Of a stretch of DNA of 64,000 nucleotides, positions 1-11,100 are shown one piece after another. Where the stretch lies: contig NC_083572.1 in assembly GCF_027579695.1 (NCBI RefSeq), positions 16,182,915-16,246,914 of the forward strand, given 5' to 3'. This DNA comes from Neoarius graeffei (taxonomy: Eukaryota > Chordata > Actinopteri > Siluriformes > Ariidae). Numbering within the stretch: position 1 is the first letter of the stretch; every line of letters begins with the position of its first letter. The translations under genes and the position numbers were made by a program. Below the pieces are notes generated by a model. The model saw only the letters and a list, made by a program, of their open reading frames with translations, had not been told where the DNA came from and did no database searches.

Positions 1-217
1 GGTTTCCCCCACAGTCCAATGACATGCAAGTCAGGCTAATTGGTGGCTCTAAATTGACTGTATGTGTGAATGGTTGTTTGTCTCTATGTGTCAGCCCTGC
101 GATGATCTGGCGACTTGTCCAGGGTGTACCCCACCTCTCGCCCACAGTCACCTGGGATAGGCTCCAACTTGCCTGCAACTCTGCACAGGATAAGCGGCTA
201 CGGATAATGGATGGATG
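1..217 (+). repeat. V-SINE, 3' part, cut by window edge
   Basis: The copy begins inside the conserved V-SINE core (CCCCCACAGTCCAA) and runs through the GACTTGTCCAGGGTGTACCCC and GGGATAGGCTCC blocks to an ATGG-repeat tail. The tRNA-like head lies outside the window. It is more diverged than the copies beyond 40 kb. Any open frames in it are SINE sequence, not genes. Confidence 0.88.
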
Positions 218-264
218 GAGCTCCTGTTCCACACTCCAGCCCAATTGGTGGTGGTAATGCACCT

Positions 265-640
265 TTAAGTTGGTTTGCCAACCGCCAAAAAAACCCTGAA
301 GAAGAAGAAAGCACCAAAAAATACAAAAATACAAAAAAGCAACAAAATATGGAATAAAACTATTTGATGGTAAGAACATATCTGGGTTTTTTTTTTTCAA
401 GAATTATTATTATAGCATTTTTCACAAATTGCTCCTGTCATTTTGCTGGTTTGTTTACATTCTAAGCAGAAATTATTTTGTCGGATGTTTTGCATAAAGG
501 TTTTATTGATTGAATTTGCAAAAAATAAAAATGCTCTGTTTCTCAAAATCCAGTGAATGTGGATAGAATAAAACAGCTATTACACTCGGTGTTCCGCACC
601 TCATCGGCTATCAGCTCATGTACAACTCGATTTCATGGAA
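265..640 (+). mobile_element. DNA-transposon relic with Crypton-like N-terminal exon, copy 1
   Basis: It aligns by eye with 19484-19930. Both contain a coding-like stretch with a Lys-rich NTKKATK-type segment followed by a clean splice donor (GATG|GTAAGAAC), then an AT-rich intron-like part, and end at ATCCAGTGAATGTGGATAG. The exon resembles the start of Crypton/DUF3504-type tyrosine-recombinase proteins. That identification is inference from memory; the repeat relationship itself is directly visible. Confidence 0.5.
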
Positions 641-660
641 TAACTGTTAATTATATATGG

Positions 661-679
661 TGTGTGTGTGTGTGTGTGG
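661..679. repeat. (TG)n microsatellite
   Basis: A short uninterrupted TG run directly upstream of a SINE tail fragment. Confidence 0.9.
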
Positions 680-800
680 ATGGCACCCTGTGATAGACTG
701 TCTTCCCATCCAGGATGTATTCCCACCTCATGCCTAGTGTTCCCGGGATAGGCTCCAGATCCACCACAACCTTGATCATGAAGATGAATGAATGAATGTA
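680..800 (+). repeat. SINE 3' fragment (family B)
   Basis: Contains the GGCACCCTGTGATAGACTG, GTTCCCGGGATAGGCTCC and GATCCACC blocks followed by an AATG-repeat tail. It matches the 3' half of the fuller family-B copy at 44883-45130. The 5' head is missing. Confidence 0.7.
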
Positions 801-844
801 TGAACATTACCGAGACCAGTGTTGACTTTCTTGTTAGCCCCAGC

Positions 845-1220
845 ATCCATCCATCCATCCTTCCATCCATTATCTGTAGCTGTTTATCCTGTACAGGGTC
901 ACAGGCAAGCTAGAGCCTATCCCAGTTGACTATGGGCAAGAGGCGGGGTACACCCTGGACAAGTTGCCAGGTCATCGCAGGGCTGCCACAGAGACAAACA
1001 ACCATTCCCACTCACATTCACACCTACAGTCAGTTTAGAGCCACCAATTAGCCTAACCTGCATGTCTTTGGACAGTGGGGGAAACCAGAGCACCCAGAGG
1101 AAACCCACACAGACACAGGGAGAACATGCAAACTCCACACAGAAAGACCCTGGTTAGTCGCTGAGCTCAAAACCAGAACCTTCTTGCTGTGAGGCAACAG
1201 TGCTAACCACTGCACCAACG
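845..1220 (-). repeat. V-SINE, near full length
   Basis: Read on the minus strand it runs from the tRNA-like head (TGCAGTGGTTAGCACTGTTGCC) through the core to a GGAT-repeat tail. The flanks 833-844 and 1221-1232 (GTTAGCNCCAGC, one mismatch) look like the target-site duplication. Internal divergence suggests an older insertion. Confidence 0.88.
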
Positions 1221-1439
1221 GTTAGCACCAGCACTGCACTGATATTCAATCTAATTGCAAAGACTTTACTAATATCCAATTCTCACCCACGTCTCCACCA
1301 ATAAATAGGAAGATCAGAGAAAGGCTGTCCTTCTCAATATCACTACGAACCTCAGAACTCCAAAGTACCATGGTTGGTTCACAAGTCCAATTTCATGAAC
1401 ATAATGATTTTCCAGTGTTTTTCATATGATGTAGGACAG

Positions 1440-1605
1440 TGTCACACCTCCAGGATCAATCCTGAGTTTGGGTTACAGTCTGTGTGTAGTTTTGTCACCC
1501 ATGTCCAATTGGGTTCTTCTTGGTTTTCCAGCATCCCTCCACCTTCCACAAACATTCTGGTAGGTAGATTGGTACTCGAAATTGTCCCTAGGACTGAATG
1601 AATGT
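1440..1605 (+). repeat. SINE family B, diverged
   Basis: The blocks CTCCAGGATCAATCCTGAG, TTGGGTTACAGTCTG and GGTAGATTGG align with the copy at 44883-45130. An AATG tail follows. The head is poorly preserved. Confidence 0.55.
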
Positions 1606-1837
1606 GTGTGTGCAATGGGAAGTATATACGTGAATAAAATCTAGGCGGTCACTTTGAAGCAAATTTCCTGGCTGAATTTTGTTCCTAGTTCGCCCCTGCT
1701 TACCAAGTCTCAGCAGTCTGTCGCATCCTCATAGTTGAGGGTCAGCCATCCAGGAAGCGATCAACTAGTTTCCCTGAATTCTCTTGGGTGATTATAGCAC
1801 ACCAGAGGGACCCAAACCCTCATCTGGTGGCGGATAC

Positions 1838-2028
1838 ACCTACAGGCAATTTCAAGTAGGCAATCAACCTAATCCACATGTCTTTGGACTGTGGGAGGAA
1901 ACCCATGCAGACACGGAGAGAACATGCAAATTCCACACAGAAAGGACCCCATCAGCCACTGGGCTCAAACCCAGAACCTACTTGCTGTGAGGCAACAGTG
2001 CTAACCACTACACCACCGTGCTACCACT
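1838..2028 (-). repeat. V-SINE, 5' half
   Basis: Only the head (GTGGTGTAGTGGTTAGCACTG on the minus strand) and core (TTTGCATGTTCTC, CCACAGTCCAAAGACATG) are present. The 3' half and tail are missing. Confidence 0.85.
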
Positions 2029-2128
2029 TACCAAGTGGGAACAGGATATGACCAAATAAAGGTTAATGAGTGAAAACAGAGACATTACATAAATTTTAAA
2101 AAATTATATTTGTAACAGATATTTGTAC

Positions 2129-2300
2129 TCACTCACATTCAGAAACGCTTTATCCTGACCAGAGTTGAGGTGGATCCAGAGCCTATCTCAGGAAAACTGA
2201 ACATGAGATAAACACTGAAAATTTTAGTATAACCATTCTACCTAGCCAGCATGTTTTTGGGAGGTGAGAGGAAACTGGAGATCCCTGAGGACATATTAGG
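2129..2300 (-). repeat. SINE family B fragment
   Basis: On the plus strand the ATTCAGAAACGCTTTATCCTG tail and the GGTGGATCCAGAGCCTATC block are visible, then a degraded core with GGAGGTGAGAGGAAACTGGAG. Boundaries are approximate. Confidence 0.55.
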
Positions 2301-2394
2301 GCAGTTGTTCTCAAAGTGGGTCCAGGGACCCCCAAGGGTCTGTGAAGCATAGCCAGGGGGTTCATGACTTTTTTATTCCATTTTGTTTGGTGAA

Positions 2395-2570
2395 AGCCAT
2401 GGCCAAATGGTTAATGAAACAGCTTTGGGACCAAAAGGTCACCGTTTTGATTCCCTGAACCAGCAGGACTGGCTCAAGTACCCTTGAGCAAGGCACCAAA
2501 TCCCCAACTGCTCTGGCAAGTGTGGTGATGCACCTTGTGTCTGATTAGCCAAAGAGAAACTGATGATGTG
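2395..2570 (+). repeat. tRNA-derived SINE family C fragment
   Basis: The head GGCCAAATGGTTAATGAAAC and the B-box-like TTTTGATTCCCTGAACC are followed by CCCTTGAGCAAGGCACC and CCCAACTGCTC. The same order is seen at 20909-21080 and in reverse at 7098-7215. Confidence 0.75.
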
Positions 2571-2759
2571 ATTATCATTTTGGGCAAGAACCTGGCCATA
2601 ACTAGCTAAAAGCTTTGTTACACTGGTAGGAAATCACAATGTCAGATTATCAAAGCTATTACATTTAGGGGCCCAAGCAACAAAGTCAACTCAGACATAA
2701 TGTGTTCTATTAGTGGAAGTTTCTGGAATATAGAAGTTCTATGGCTCCAAAAAATCCTA

Positions 2760-2985
2760 CTCAGGGTCGAGGTGGATCTGGAGTTTATCTGGTGAACACT
2801 AGGTGCAAGGCAAGATAATTTGGCAATTAAGCATAGCCAGTCTGTCTCCCTGCATGTTTTTGGACAGTGGGAAGAAACCAAAGAACCAAGAGAAAACCCA
2901 CATGGCCAGCATGCAAAACTCAACACTAAGGTGAGTTCAGGATCAACCTGGAGACCTTGGAGAAGTGATACAGCAGTACTACCAG
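2760..2985 (-). repeat. Diverged SINE (family B / V-SINE related)
   Basis: CTGCATGTTTTTGGACAGTGG, a GAAACCAAAGAACC block and GTTCAGGATCAACCTGG are recognisable as a degraded core and head in minus orientation. Short open frames overlapping it are not genes. Confidence 0.5.
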
Positions 2986-3336
2986 CTCCACTACCATGCT
3001 GCCATGTTGCTCAACTCAAAACCTGAACCCAGTGTATGGTTGATACCAACAGCGCTCTTCTAGTTTGGGGTGTTTGGTCCTTGTGGAAGTACACGGAGAA
3101 TAATGAAGTTGTATGGTTAATTACGCCAACTACGCATGAACCACACTCTGGCATTGAGGGTCGTTTTGTAGCTTTTGCCGGCTTAGTGTCTTTTGTTGCT
3201 CCTCTGGCTGTTCTGTCTGTCTGCGACTGTGTCCTGAAACATTGGCGACTCTTTGATGTTGCATCCACACACCCCTGCCGTCTCTCCCTTGCACGGCGGG
3301 ACAGAATGTCGCTCCGGTTCAAAGCCTTGTGCGTTC

Positions 3337-3368
<32 letters not shown>

Positions 3369-4850
3369 CTCTCCTTTTTTTAAACGATTAGCTCGCTAAG
3401 CTCCACATAATGACATGGACCGACTGAAGTGTGCAGTTTATTAACGACATAAAGGCGATATTATTAGGCTGGTGAAAGACTATTGGCCAGTGGGCCTTTG
3501 GGCTGAGCAGCAGGGGTCACCATCGCTTTGATCCCAGTCGCTGTTAAATGCCTTTGTGAAACGCTGGAAACGACAACATAATGGTAGAGGAGTCAATTAT
3601 TAACCTCCTTCCTTCCTTCCTTCACTATCAATACTGTTTGTTGTTGGGGCCAATTTTTCCCAAGGTGCTCTCTTTTGTTGGGTCTTTGGTCTTTGTCTTG
3701 AGCCTTCTTACTAAATACTTGTATTCCTTGCACTTTTATGAACCCTTTGAACAGATAATGTCACACATACAATCAGTACTTCAGTAATATCACCATCAAC
3801 CAATCAGAAGACTGATCGAGTGCAACTCAAGGAGCATTATTTTTCAAGCTGGATACGAACAAATTCATTCAGAAATTATTCACAGGAACATTTACACAAG
3901 AAATGTGGTATTCAAGAAAATACTGTTAGTTCAGGAAAAATATGTTCATATCCGACAAGAACATATTTCATTCTTGACTGTATGAAAGTGCTGGAAAAAT
4001 GACAATAAGCAAATCTTGAGTCTTGAAATATCTGGGTTAATGTAAATTTACATAAATACAGTATAAGGATCCTCACTAACGTGAACCTCCATTGATTGGT
4101 TTCAAATTGTGTAATTGTGGAGTTAATGCAATTTTATATTCAGGTTACACTCTTTGATTGAACTTATTTATTTCAACTACACTCATTGATAAAAATATTT
4201 GTCTGACATGCTTGAAACTGCTACAGGCTGGTCTGATTGCTACTTATTCTTGAAACTGGTACAGGTAGTCCTGATTGCTACTTGTTTTGGTTAGTTAAAC
4301 CTTTGAGATTTCTCTTTGCTCTCACATTCTGCTCTCTGCTTATTGAAGGTTATGTTGTTGACCAGTAATGTCTTTCTTCTTTTCATAAGATTATGGTCCT
4401 GATGGGTGATGTAATGGTACATAACGTCTCTCTTCTTTCATACAGTAGTGTAGTCTAAACCAGTGATGTAATGCTTCATCACCCATTTACATTATACATA
4501 GATAACGTAGCTTCATCAATTAAATCATCATCATCCAATCACATAGCTACAACACATTCTTGAATGTGAATATATACTCATGTTTGTCCAACAATAAACT
4601 GAGGAACATCTCTGAACACCTGTGTCTGTGTCAGTGACTATTTGCTCCCGGATCAATCCGTGAGGCAGAATCTCCTGGATGGCAGAAGTCTACATTCCTA
4701 GACCTTTAGTCCTGGGTATGACTTTAAACTGCAACTGGTGGTGAGTTTCAGGTCCAGGAGGACTTGAGTATTGGGGAAAGTGGAGTTACACCTTAATCAC
4801 CATTGCTCTCAGGTCCGCTCTGACTCAAAGTGGCAGCACCTGCCTGGGTT
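2986..4850. other. No gene seen; a GT microsatellite and unassigned sequence
   Basis: A GT-repeat occupies about 3336-3368. A 115-codon open frame at 3036-3383 runs into that microsatellite and has no recognisable domain. Around 4560-4660 a TATA-like ATATATACTC and an AATAAA occur close together, as in an LTR, but no partner LTR or primer site was found. Two similar stretches near 4365-4480 (AATGTCTTTC / AACGTCTCTC with CTTCTTTCATA) suggest a small duplication. Confidence 0.5.
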
Positions 4851-5323
4851 CCAGCTATGGGTTAAATAATACATCACCAATAAGGTGCTGGCAGCAGGGT
4901 GCTTTTCGGTGCACTGTGGCAGATGAACCCAACAGGGTCAATGGCACACCACGAGATGGCCACTCAAATGGCCAACAGATGGCATCACTCGGCAAGTCAG
5001 TTGTCACTGCGGGGCAACTTCCATACCTGTCAGGTCTGTGGCACTTTTGTGCACCACTTGGCATAAGGTCTGGAGGTCCAGAGAGACAACACAATGGGGG
5101 CAGGACATCGTTTGTCTTGCTTTACTGTGCAAGGTACTTTGTTAGGATAGGAGAATAGTATGCAAGCGCTCACAAGGCCAGACATTTCATGGCTGCTCAG
5201 CCGGGACTTTTGTGCCACCACTGTGGGCGACTGTCGCTTTGGTGCAGGCCTCATGGTGCATCTGCATTTCTGCATATCCTAATGAAGCAGTCATCATCAC
5301 TAGTGATAGACAGCCAACGATGA
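4851..5323. other. Unassigned sequence, possibly an old retroelement 3' region
   Basis: No reading frame or terminal repeat that I recognise. The base composition is more even than in the flanks, and short opposing open frames overlap at 4855-5275. The part ending TCATCATCACTAGTGATAG has the look of a transposon end, but this is not supported further. Confidence 0.3.
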
Positions 5324-5337
5324 CATTCCTAGATCAT

Positions 5338-5692
5338 CCATCCATCCATTATCCTTAACCGCTTATCCTGTGCAGGGTCACGGGCAAGCTAGAGCCTATC
5401 CCAGCTGACTATGGGCAAGAAGCAGGGTCCACCCTGGACAAGTTGCCAGGTCATTGCAGGCCTGACACATAGAGACAAACAAGCATTCACACTCACAATC
5501 ACACCTACAATCAATTTAGAGGCACCAATTAACCTAACCTGCATGTCTTTGGACTGCGGGGGAAACTGGAGCACCTGGAGGAAACCCACACAGACACAGG
5601 GAGAACATGCAAACTCCACACAGAAAGGCCCCCATCAGCCACTGGGCTCTTACTGTGAGGTGACAATGAAAACCACTACACCACTGCGCCGC
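5338..5692 (-). repeat. V-SINE with target-site duplication
   Basis: Full core and tail in minus orientation, with a GGAT-type tail. The head is partly degraded. The flanks 5324-5337 and 5693-5706 are identical (CATTCCTAGATCAT, 14 bp), which fixes the insertion boundaries. Confidence 0.93.
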
Positions 5693-5706
5693 CATTCCTA
5701 GATCAT

Positions 5707-6464
5707 ACTTCAATTCAATTCAACTTTCCTTGGTACAGACAGATCAAAACCTAACGCTCATGAATTTAAACATTTTTGTTCAACTCAAAATAAGACCAGC
5801 CCTTCAATTAGGACACCCTATAAAAGAAGGAAGAGTGAGTGTGTGTCTATGTTAGTTGATGTGCTGCAGTGGCTGAGCTGCATTCCTGGAAGATTTAGCA
5901 CATGAGGCATTCTTTGACTGTTCAGTTGTCATTTTGTTGTCTCCAGCTCATTGTGAGCTTAACCTTTTATGGAGTATTGTGGGTGGGGCTAGATGTAAAT
6001 CAGCAGTATTGATGTTGATCTACAAAGACACATAATTATGAAGAAAATCATTGTGATGGAAATGTTTATAAGCCTGGTCTGATTTTTTTTTTTAAACACA
6101 GATTTACTAAAATATTACTAAATAAGGTGTTTTAAAAAGAGCTTTCATGTGCACTTCTCACTTCAGATAAGATCAGTACCATTCACCACCATACCATCAG
6201 TGTGCTACAACAGGATCGATTAACTATACTGTGAGAGGTACTTTCTTTTTACGTTCTCTTGCTCCTGCTGCTTGGGGATGTAAAGACCTTGACAAACACA
6301 CCAAGATAATATTCAACAAATAGGACCTACCTGATGCCCCACTGTTGCTTCACGTCATATGTGAAAATGTACATACATCCTACACGTCCCTTACGTTTCA
6401 CGTGCAAAAAAAAAAATTACATGTCAAAAATAAAAATCACATGCATTGCATATGAAAATAAATA
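5707..6464. other. No gene seen; AT-rich
   Basis: AT-rich spacer with homopolymer runs near 6086 and 6409. No ORF, terminal repeat or splice-like structure stood out. Confidence 0.5.
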
Positions 6465-6476
6465 AAACAATTATAT

Positions 6477-6830
6477 CTCATCATCTCTAGCCGCTTTATC
6501 CTGTTCTACAGGGTCGCAGGAGCCTATCCCAGCTGACCACAGGCGAAAGGCGGGGTACACCCTGGACAAGTCACCAGGTCATCATAGGGCTGACACATAC
6601 GGTAGACACAGACAACCATTCACACCTACGGTCAATTTCGAGTCACCAGTTAACCTAACCTGCATGTCTTTGGACTGTGGGGGAAACCGGAGCACCCGGA
6701 GGAAACCCACGCGGACACGGATAGAACATGCAAACTCCACACAGAAAGGCCCTCGCCGGCCACGGGGCTCAAACCCGGACCTTCTTGCTGTGAGGCGACA
6801 GCGCTAACCACTACACCACCATGCCGCCTA
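6477..6830 (-). repeat. V-SINE, young subfamily
   Basis: Complete minus-strand copy with the CATCTCATC-type tail, the core and a tRNA-like head (GGCATGGTGGTGTAGTGG). The flanks 6465-6476 and 6831-6842 form a 12-bp duplication with one mismatch. Confidence 0.92.
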
Positions 6831-7097
6831 AAAGAATTATATGTAAAATAAAATCATGTTTGAAAATTATTTTTAAAAATCACCAATGGGAAAACAAAGC
6901 GACATGCACATGTGTGAAGTGTTGAAAAAACATATTGGTTATCCCAGCTTTAATGATTCCTGTAAAAGAGTTGAGAGCTGTTCTGAGGGTGTCCCTCTAG
7001 ATGGCAGTGCATCCACGATGTCTGCAATCCATGTAGGGTTGATTAATTCAGTCATCACGTTACAAGCATTGAGATACAACATATCCAGAGCAGTCTG

Positions 7098-7215
7098 GGG
7101 AGCAGTTGGGGGTTTAGTGCCTTGCTCAAGGGCACTTTAGCCATTCCTGCAGGTCCAGGGAATCAAACAAGCGACCTTTTGGTCCCAAAGCTGCTTCTCT
7201 AACCTTTAGACCATG
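7098..7215 (-). repeat. tRNA-derived SINE family C, head part
   Basis: On the minus strand it reads GGTTAGAGAAGCAGCTTTGG, a B-box region around GATTCCCTGGACC, then CCCTTGAGCAAGGCAC. The 3' tail is absent. Confidence 0.78.
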
Positions 7216-7677
7216 GCTTCTCCAGTCATTCACTGATTTACTGAGTCATTAACAGCATTACAGGAGCAGTTGCAACACCAATATTCAAGAAATAGGACGG
7301 AAATGTCAAAGTGATGAAGTAATGAAATATCCTAGTGAACAAAATGATCAACCACAAAAGCCAAAATCCCCAGTGGTGCAGGTTTATAAGGAAATGAGCT
7401 GTAGGTTTTACTGAGCATTTTGCAGAACCAGCCACAGTTCTTCTGGACACTTTGACTGTCACACTTGCTTCTTATTTTCACGGAAAAACCCAGCAGCCTT
7501 CGTTTATATATATTAGTCTGAAAAGTGTCTCTTATGTAATACTGATGTAATTTTTTTGTAACATTTAATTTTGTGATGGAAAACTAATGTTTGGAAACCT
7601 AAAATGTTTTTGTACTGATTTGATAATGTAATAGTCATAAAATAAAATGTAAAAAATCTCCTGTATCGCAAAGTTTG
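7216..7677. other. No gene seen; spacer next to the LTR element
   Basis: AT-rich DNA without recognisable coding or repeat signatures. The last five bases, GTTTG (7673-7677), are the left copy of the target duplication of the adjoining LTR element. Confidence 0.5.
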
Positions 7678-8158
7678 TGTTAGGGTTTTGCTGGGATTCG
7701 AACCTGGTTCGTTGGTGTGATAATCCAGCAAACCCCCACTAGGCCACCAGGGGGATGACTCAAATGCAGAGGCGTGAGGCGGAAGTAGAAAAAGAATCAA
7801 AAGGTTTATTTAAACTATATACACTATATACAGGGCAAAACAAAAGACAAAAAAAAAAAACCAAAGAGTATAATCCAAAAGAAAAGCAAAGTGCAAAAAT
7901 TCAAAAGCTAAGAAGATCAAAAAACACAGTACAAAGGAAACTGGAGATAAACATAACAGCACAAAGACTCCGTGACAAGAGGACTGAACTCAGGGGTATA
8001 AATAGACAAACTAATTAAGGACACAGGTGAAGATAATTAGGCAATTAACACAAACACAAAACACAGGAACAGTGGCGGCCTCTAGAGGCCAAAATAAACA
8101 CGACAAGAAAAGGAAATAACAGCGGCCTCTAGAGGCCAAAACAGTCCTAGTCCTAACA
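7678..8158 (-). repeat. 3' LTR of the chromovirus-type element
   Basis: Direct repeat of 12485-12965, same length, one visible substitution. It holds the same TATA box, AATAAA (minus strand, 7805-7810) and tRNA-like U5 (A-box-like 7736-7746, B-box 7694-7704). The left edge abuts GTTTG and the right edge abuts the purine tract. Confidence 0.96.
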
Positions 8159-8172
8159 GGACCCCCCCCTCT
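8159..8172 (-). other. Polypurine tract (plus-strand primer site)
   Basis: On the minus strand it reads AGAGGGGGGGGTCC and lies immediately before the 3' LTR. The pol stop codon TAG (8171-8173) runs directly into it, so pol has no 3' untranslated spacer. Its position is that of plus-strand primers in LTR retroelements. Confidence 0.82.
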
Positions 8173-11100
8173 AGGAGCGTCTCCTGACGTTCCCAGGGCG
8201 ATCCGGATGGGCCGAATGGAAGTCCCGACATAGTTCTTTATCAAGGACATCCCGAGCAGGAACCCAGCAGCGCTCCTCAGGACCATAGCCCTCCCAGTCC
8301 ACCAGATATTGCAACCCGCCGCGGACCCGGCGGGAGTCAAGCAGGCGATTCACAGTGAACACAGTCTGCCCCTGGAAGATGCGGGGGGGTGGGGGGTTCC
8401 TAGGGGCAGGGGCATACGTAGATGTCAGTACGGGCCGTAACAGGGAAACATGGAAAGTGGGGTTGATCCTCAGAGTCCGGGGCAACTGGAGCCGGTAGGA
8501 GACAGGGTTCACCCTGCGCACCACCTTGAAGGGGCCAATGTAGCGAGGAGCAAGCTTGCGGTTCTCCACCCGCAGTGGAAGGTCCTTAGTGGACAGCCAA
8601 ACACGCTGCCCAGGGCGGAAAGCGTGTGCAGGTCTTCTATGGCGGTTGGCCTGAGTCTGGTTGGTTCTGGAGGTCTGTATGAGGGTCTTCCTGACCTTGC
8701 TCCAGGTCTTGCGACACCGTCTCACATATTGGTTGACCGAGGGCACCCCCGCGTCCTCCTCCTGGTCCGGGAACAGAGGTGGCTGGAACCCGAATTGGCA
8801 CTGGAATGGCGACAGCTTGGTGGCCGATGACTGCAGGGTGTTGTGGGCGTACTCCGCCCATGGCAGCCAGGTGCTCCACGATGTCGGGTTATCCATAGCC
8901 AGGCCTCGCAGGGTGGTTTCCAGGTCCTGGTTGAGCCTCTCCGTCTGACCATTGGACTGTGGGTGAAACCCAGAGGAGAGGCTGGCAGTGGCTCCGATGA
9001 CCTTGCAGAACCCGTGCCACACTCGGGAGGAGAACTGGGGCCCTCGGTCTGAGACGATGTCCTGTGGAAGACCAAAGACTCGGAAGACATGATTAAACAA
9101 TAGTTTCGCAGTTTCAAGAGCAGAGGGGAGTTTGCACAGTGGTATGAAGCGGCAGGCCTTGGAGAATCTGTCAACTAAGACCAAAATGACCGTGTTACCT
9201 TGTGACTCAGGGAGACCCGTGATAAAGTCGACTGCCACGTGGGACCAGGGACGCCGGGGAATGGTCAGAGGATGCAGGAGACCCTGGGGACGCTGTCGTG
9301 GGTTCTTGGTTCTGGTGCAAACCTCACAGGACAGGACAAATGACCTTACTTCCTTCTCCATGTTAGGCCACCAGAAGCGTCTTTTCAGGAAGTCCAGGGT
9401 CCTCCGAGCTCCCGGGTGGGCGGTGAGAGGGGAAGAGTGACCCCACTGGAGAACCTTGGCCCGGGCTTGATGTGGGACGTACAAGAGGCCTGGTGGCCCC
9501 GTCCCAGGACCGGGGTCCTGGCGTTGGGCTCGTCGGACAGCCTCCTCAATACCCCAGCGGACAGGGGCCACAATCCGGGACACAGGGATAATAGGCCTGA
9601 CTTTATTCTCCCTGTTAGTGGCAGAGAACAGTCTGGACAGTGCGTCAGGTTTGGTGTTCTTGGAGCCGGGGCGGTATGAGAGGGTGAAGTCAAACCGACT
9701 GAAAAACAGGGCCCACCTAGCCTGTCGAGGGTTCAGTCTCTTGGCTTGCTGGAGGTACTCCAGGTTCTTGTGGTCAGTCCAAACCAGGAATGGATGTTGT
9801 GCTCCCTCCAGCCAGTGCCTCCACTCCTCAAGGGCCAGTTTGACCGCTAGCAGTTCTCGATCCCCCACATCGTACCGGGACTCAGCAGGACTCAGGCGGT
9901 GGGAGAAGTAAGCGCAGGGGTGCAGCTTTCCTTCCGAACGTTGAGAGAGCACCGCGCCGACACCACTGTCCGAGGCGTCCACCTCCACGATGAATGGTTG
10001 GGAGGTGTCCGGGAGAACCAGAATGGGTGCCGTGCAGAAGCGGTCCTTGAGGTCTTTGAACGCCTTTTCTGCCTGAGGAGACCAGCCATAAGATCCACCT
10101 GTCCCTTTGGTGAGGTCTGACATGGGTGCTGCCACAGAACTGAAGTTCCTGATGAACTTGCGGTAGAAGTTAGCGAATCCTAAGAACCGCTGAACCTCCT
10201 TAACGGACTTGGGAGTAGGCCAGTCCCGGACGGCCAGGGTCTTGGCAGGGTCCATTTGGAGTTGGCCTGTCCGTACAATAAATCCCAGAAAGGAGACCTT
10301 GGGAACATGAAATTCGCATTTCTGGGCCTTGGCGAACAGATTGTTCTGTAGCAGCCTCTGGAGAACCTGGCGGACATGGTGGCGGTGCTCCTGCACGGTC
10401 TTGGAAAAGATAAGGATGTCGTCGAGGTAGACAAAAACGTATAGGTTAATCATGTCCCTTAAGACGTCGTTGATTAGGGCCTGAAAAACAGCTGGTGCGT
10501 TGGTGAGTCCGAAGGGCATCACCTGGTATTCGTAGTGCCCAGACGGGGTGTTAAAGGCAGTCTTCCACTCGTCTCCCTGTCGGATACGGATGAGGTGGTA
10601 TGCGTTCCGTAGGTCCAACTTGGTGAAGACGGTGGCGCCTTGGAGCAGGTCGAAAGCTGTGGACATCAGCGGAAGGGGATATCGGTTGCGCACAGTGATC
10701 TTATTCAGGCCCCTGTAATCAATACATGGTCGGAGCCCCCCATCCTTCTTGCCGACAAAGAAGAACCCGGCTCCAGCAGGTGAAGTGGAGGGTCGAATAA
10801 ACCCAGAGACCAGGGCATCTTTGAGGTATTCCTCCATGGCCTTGCGTTCTGGCTGAGAGAGTGAAAACAGTCTGCCACGAGGAGGGGTAGTCCCAGGGAG
10901 CAAGTCGATGGCACAGTCGTAGGCCCGGTGCGGAGGAAGAACGGCGGCCCTGCTCTTGCTGAATACCTCCTTGAGATCCCAGTACTCTGTGGGAACTTGA
11001 GATAACTCGGTGAGATCAGGGGGCTCGGCAGGAGACACAGGAGAGCTAGAGAGCAGACAAGAGGCATGGCATGCAGGGCCCCATTCCACAACCTGGCTTG

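Noticed and set aside
3036-3383. A 115-codon gene
   Set aside because: It runs into a GT microsatellite, has no domain and overlaps an equally long antisense frame.
4560-4700. Solo LTR
   Set aside because: TATA-like and AATAAA motifs are close, but there are no TG...CA edges, target duplication or second copy.
7694-7746. A tRNA gene in the left LTR
   Set aside because: Boxes A and B fit, but the T stem pairs poorly, there is no acceptor stem, and the same sequence is part of both LTRs.
8450-9911. Several plus-strand open frames opposite pol
   Set aside because: They are shadows of the conserved pol frame, overlap each other and show no domain.
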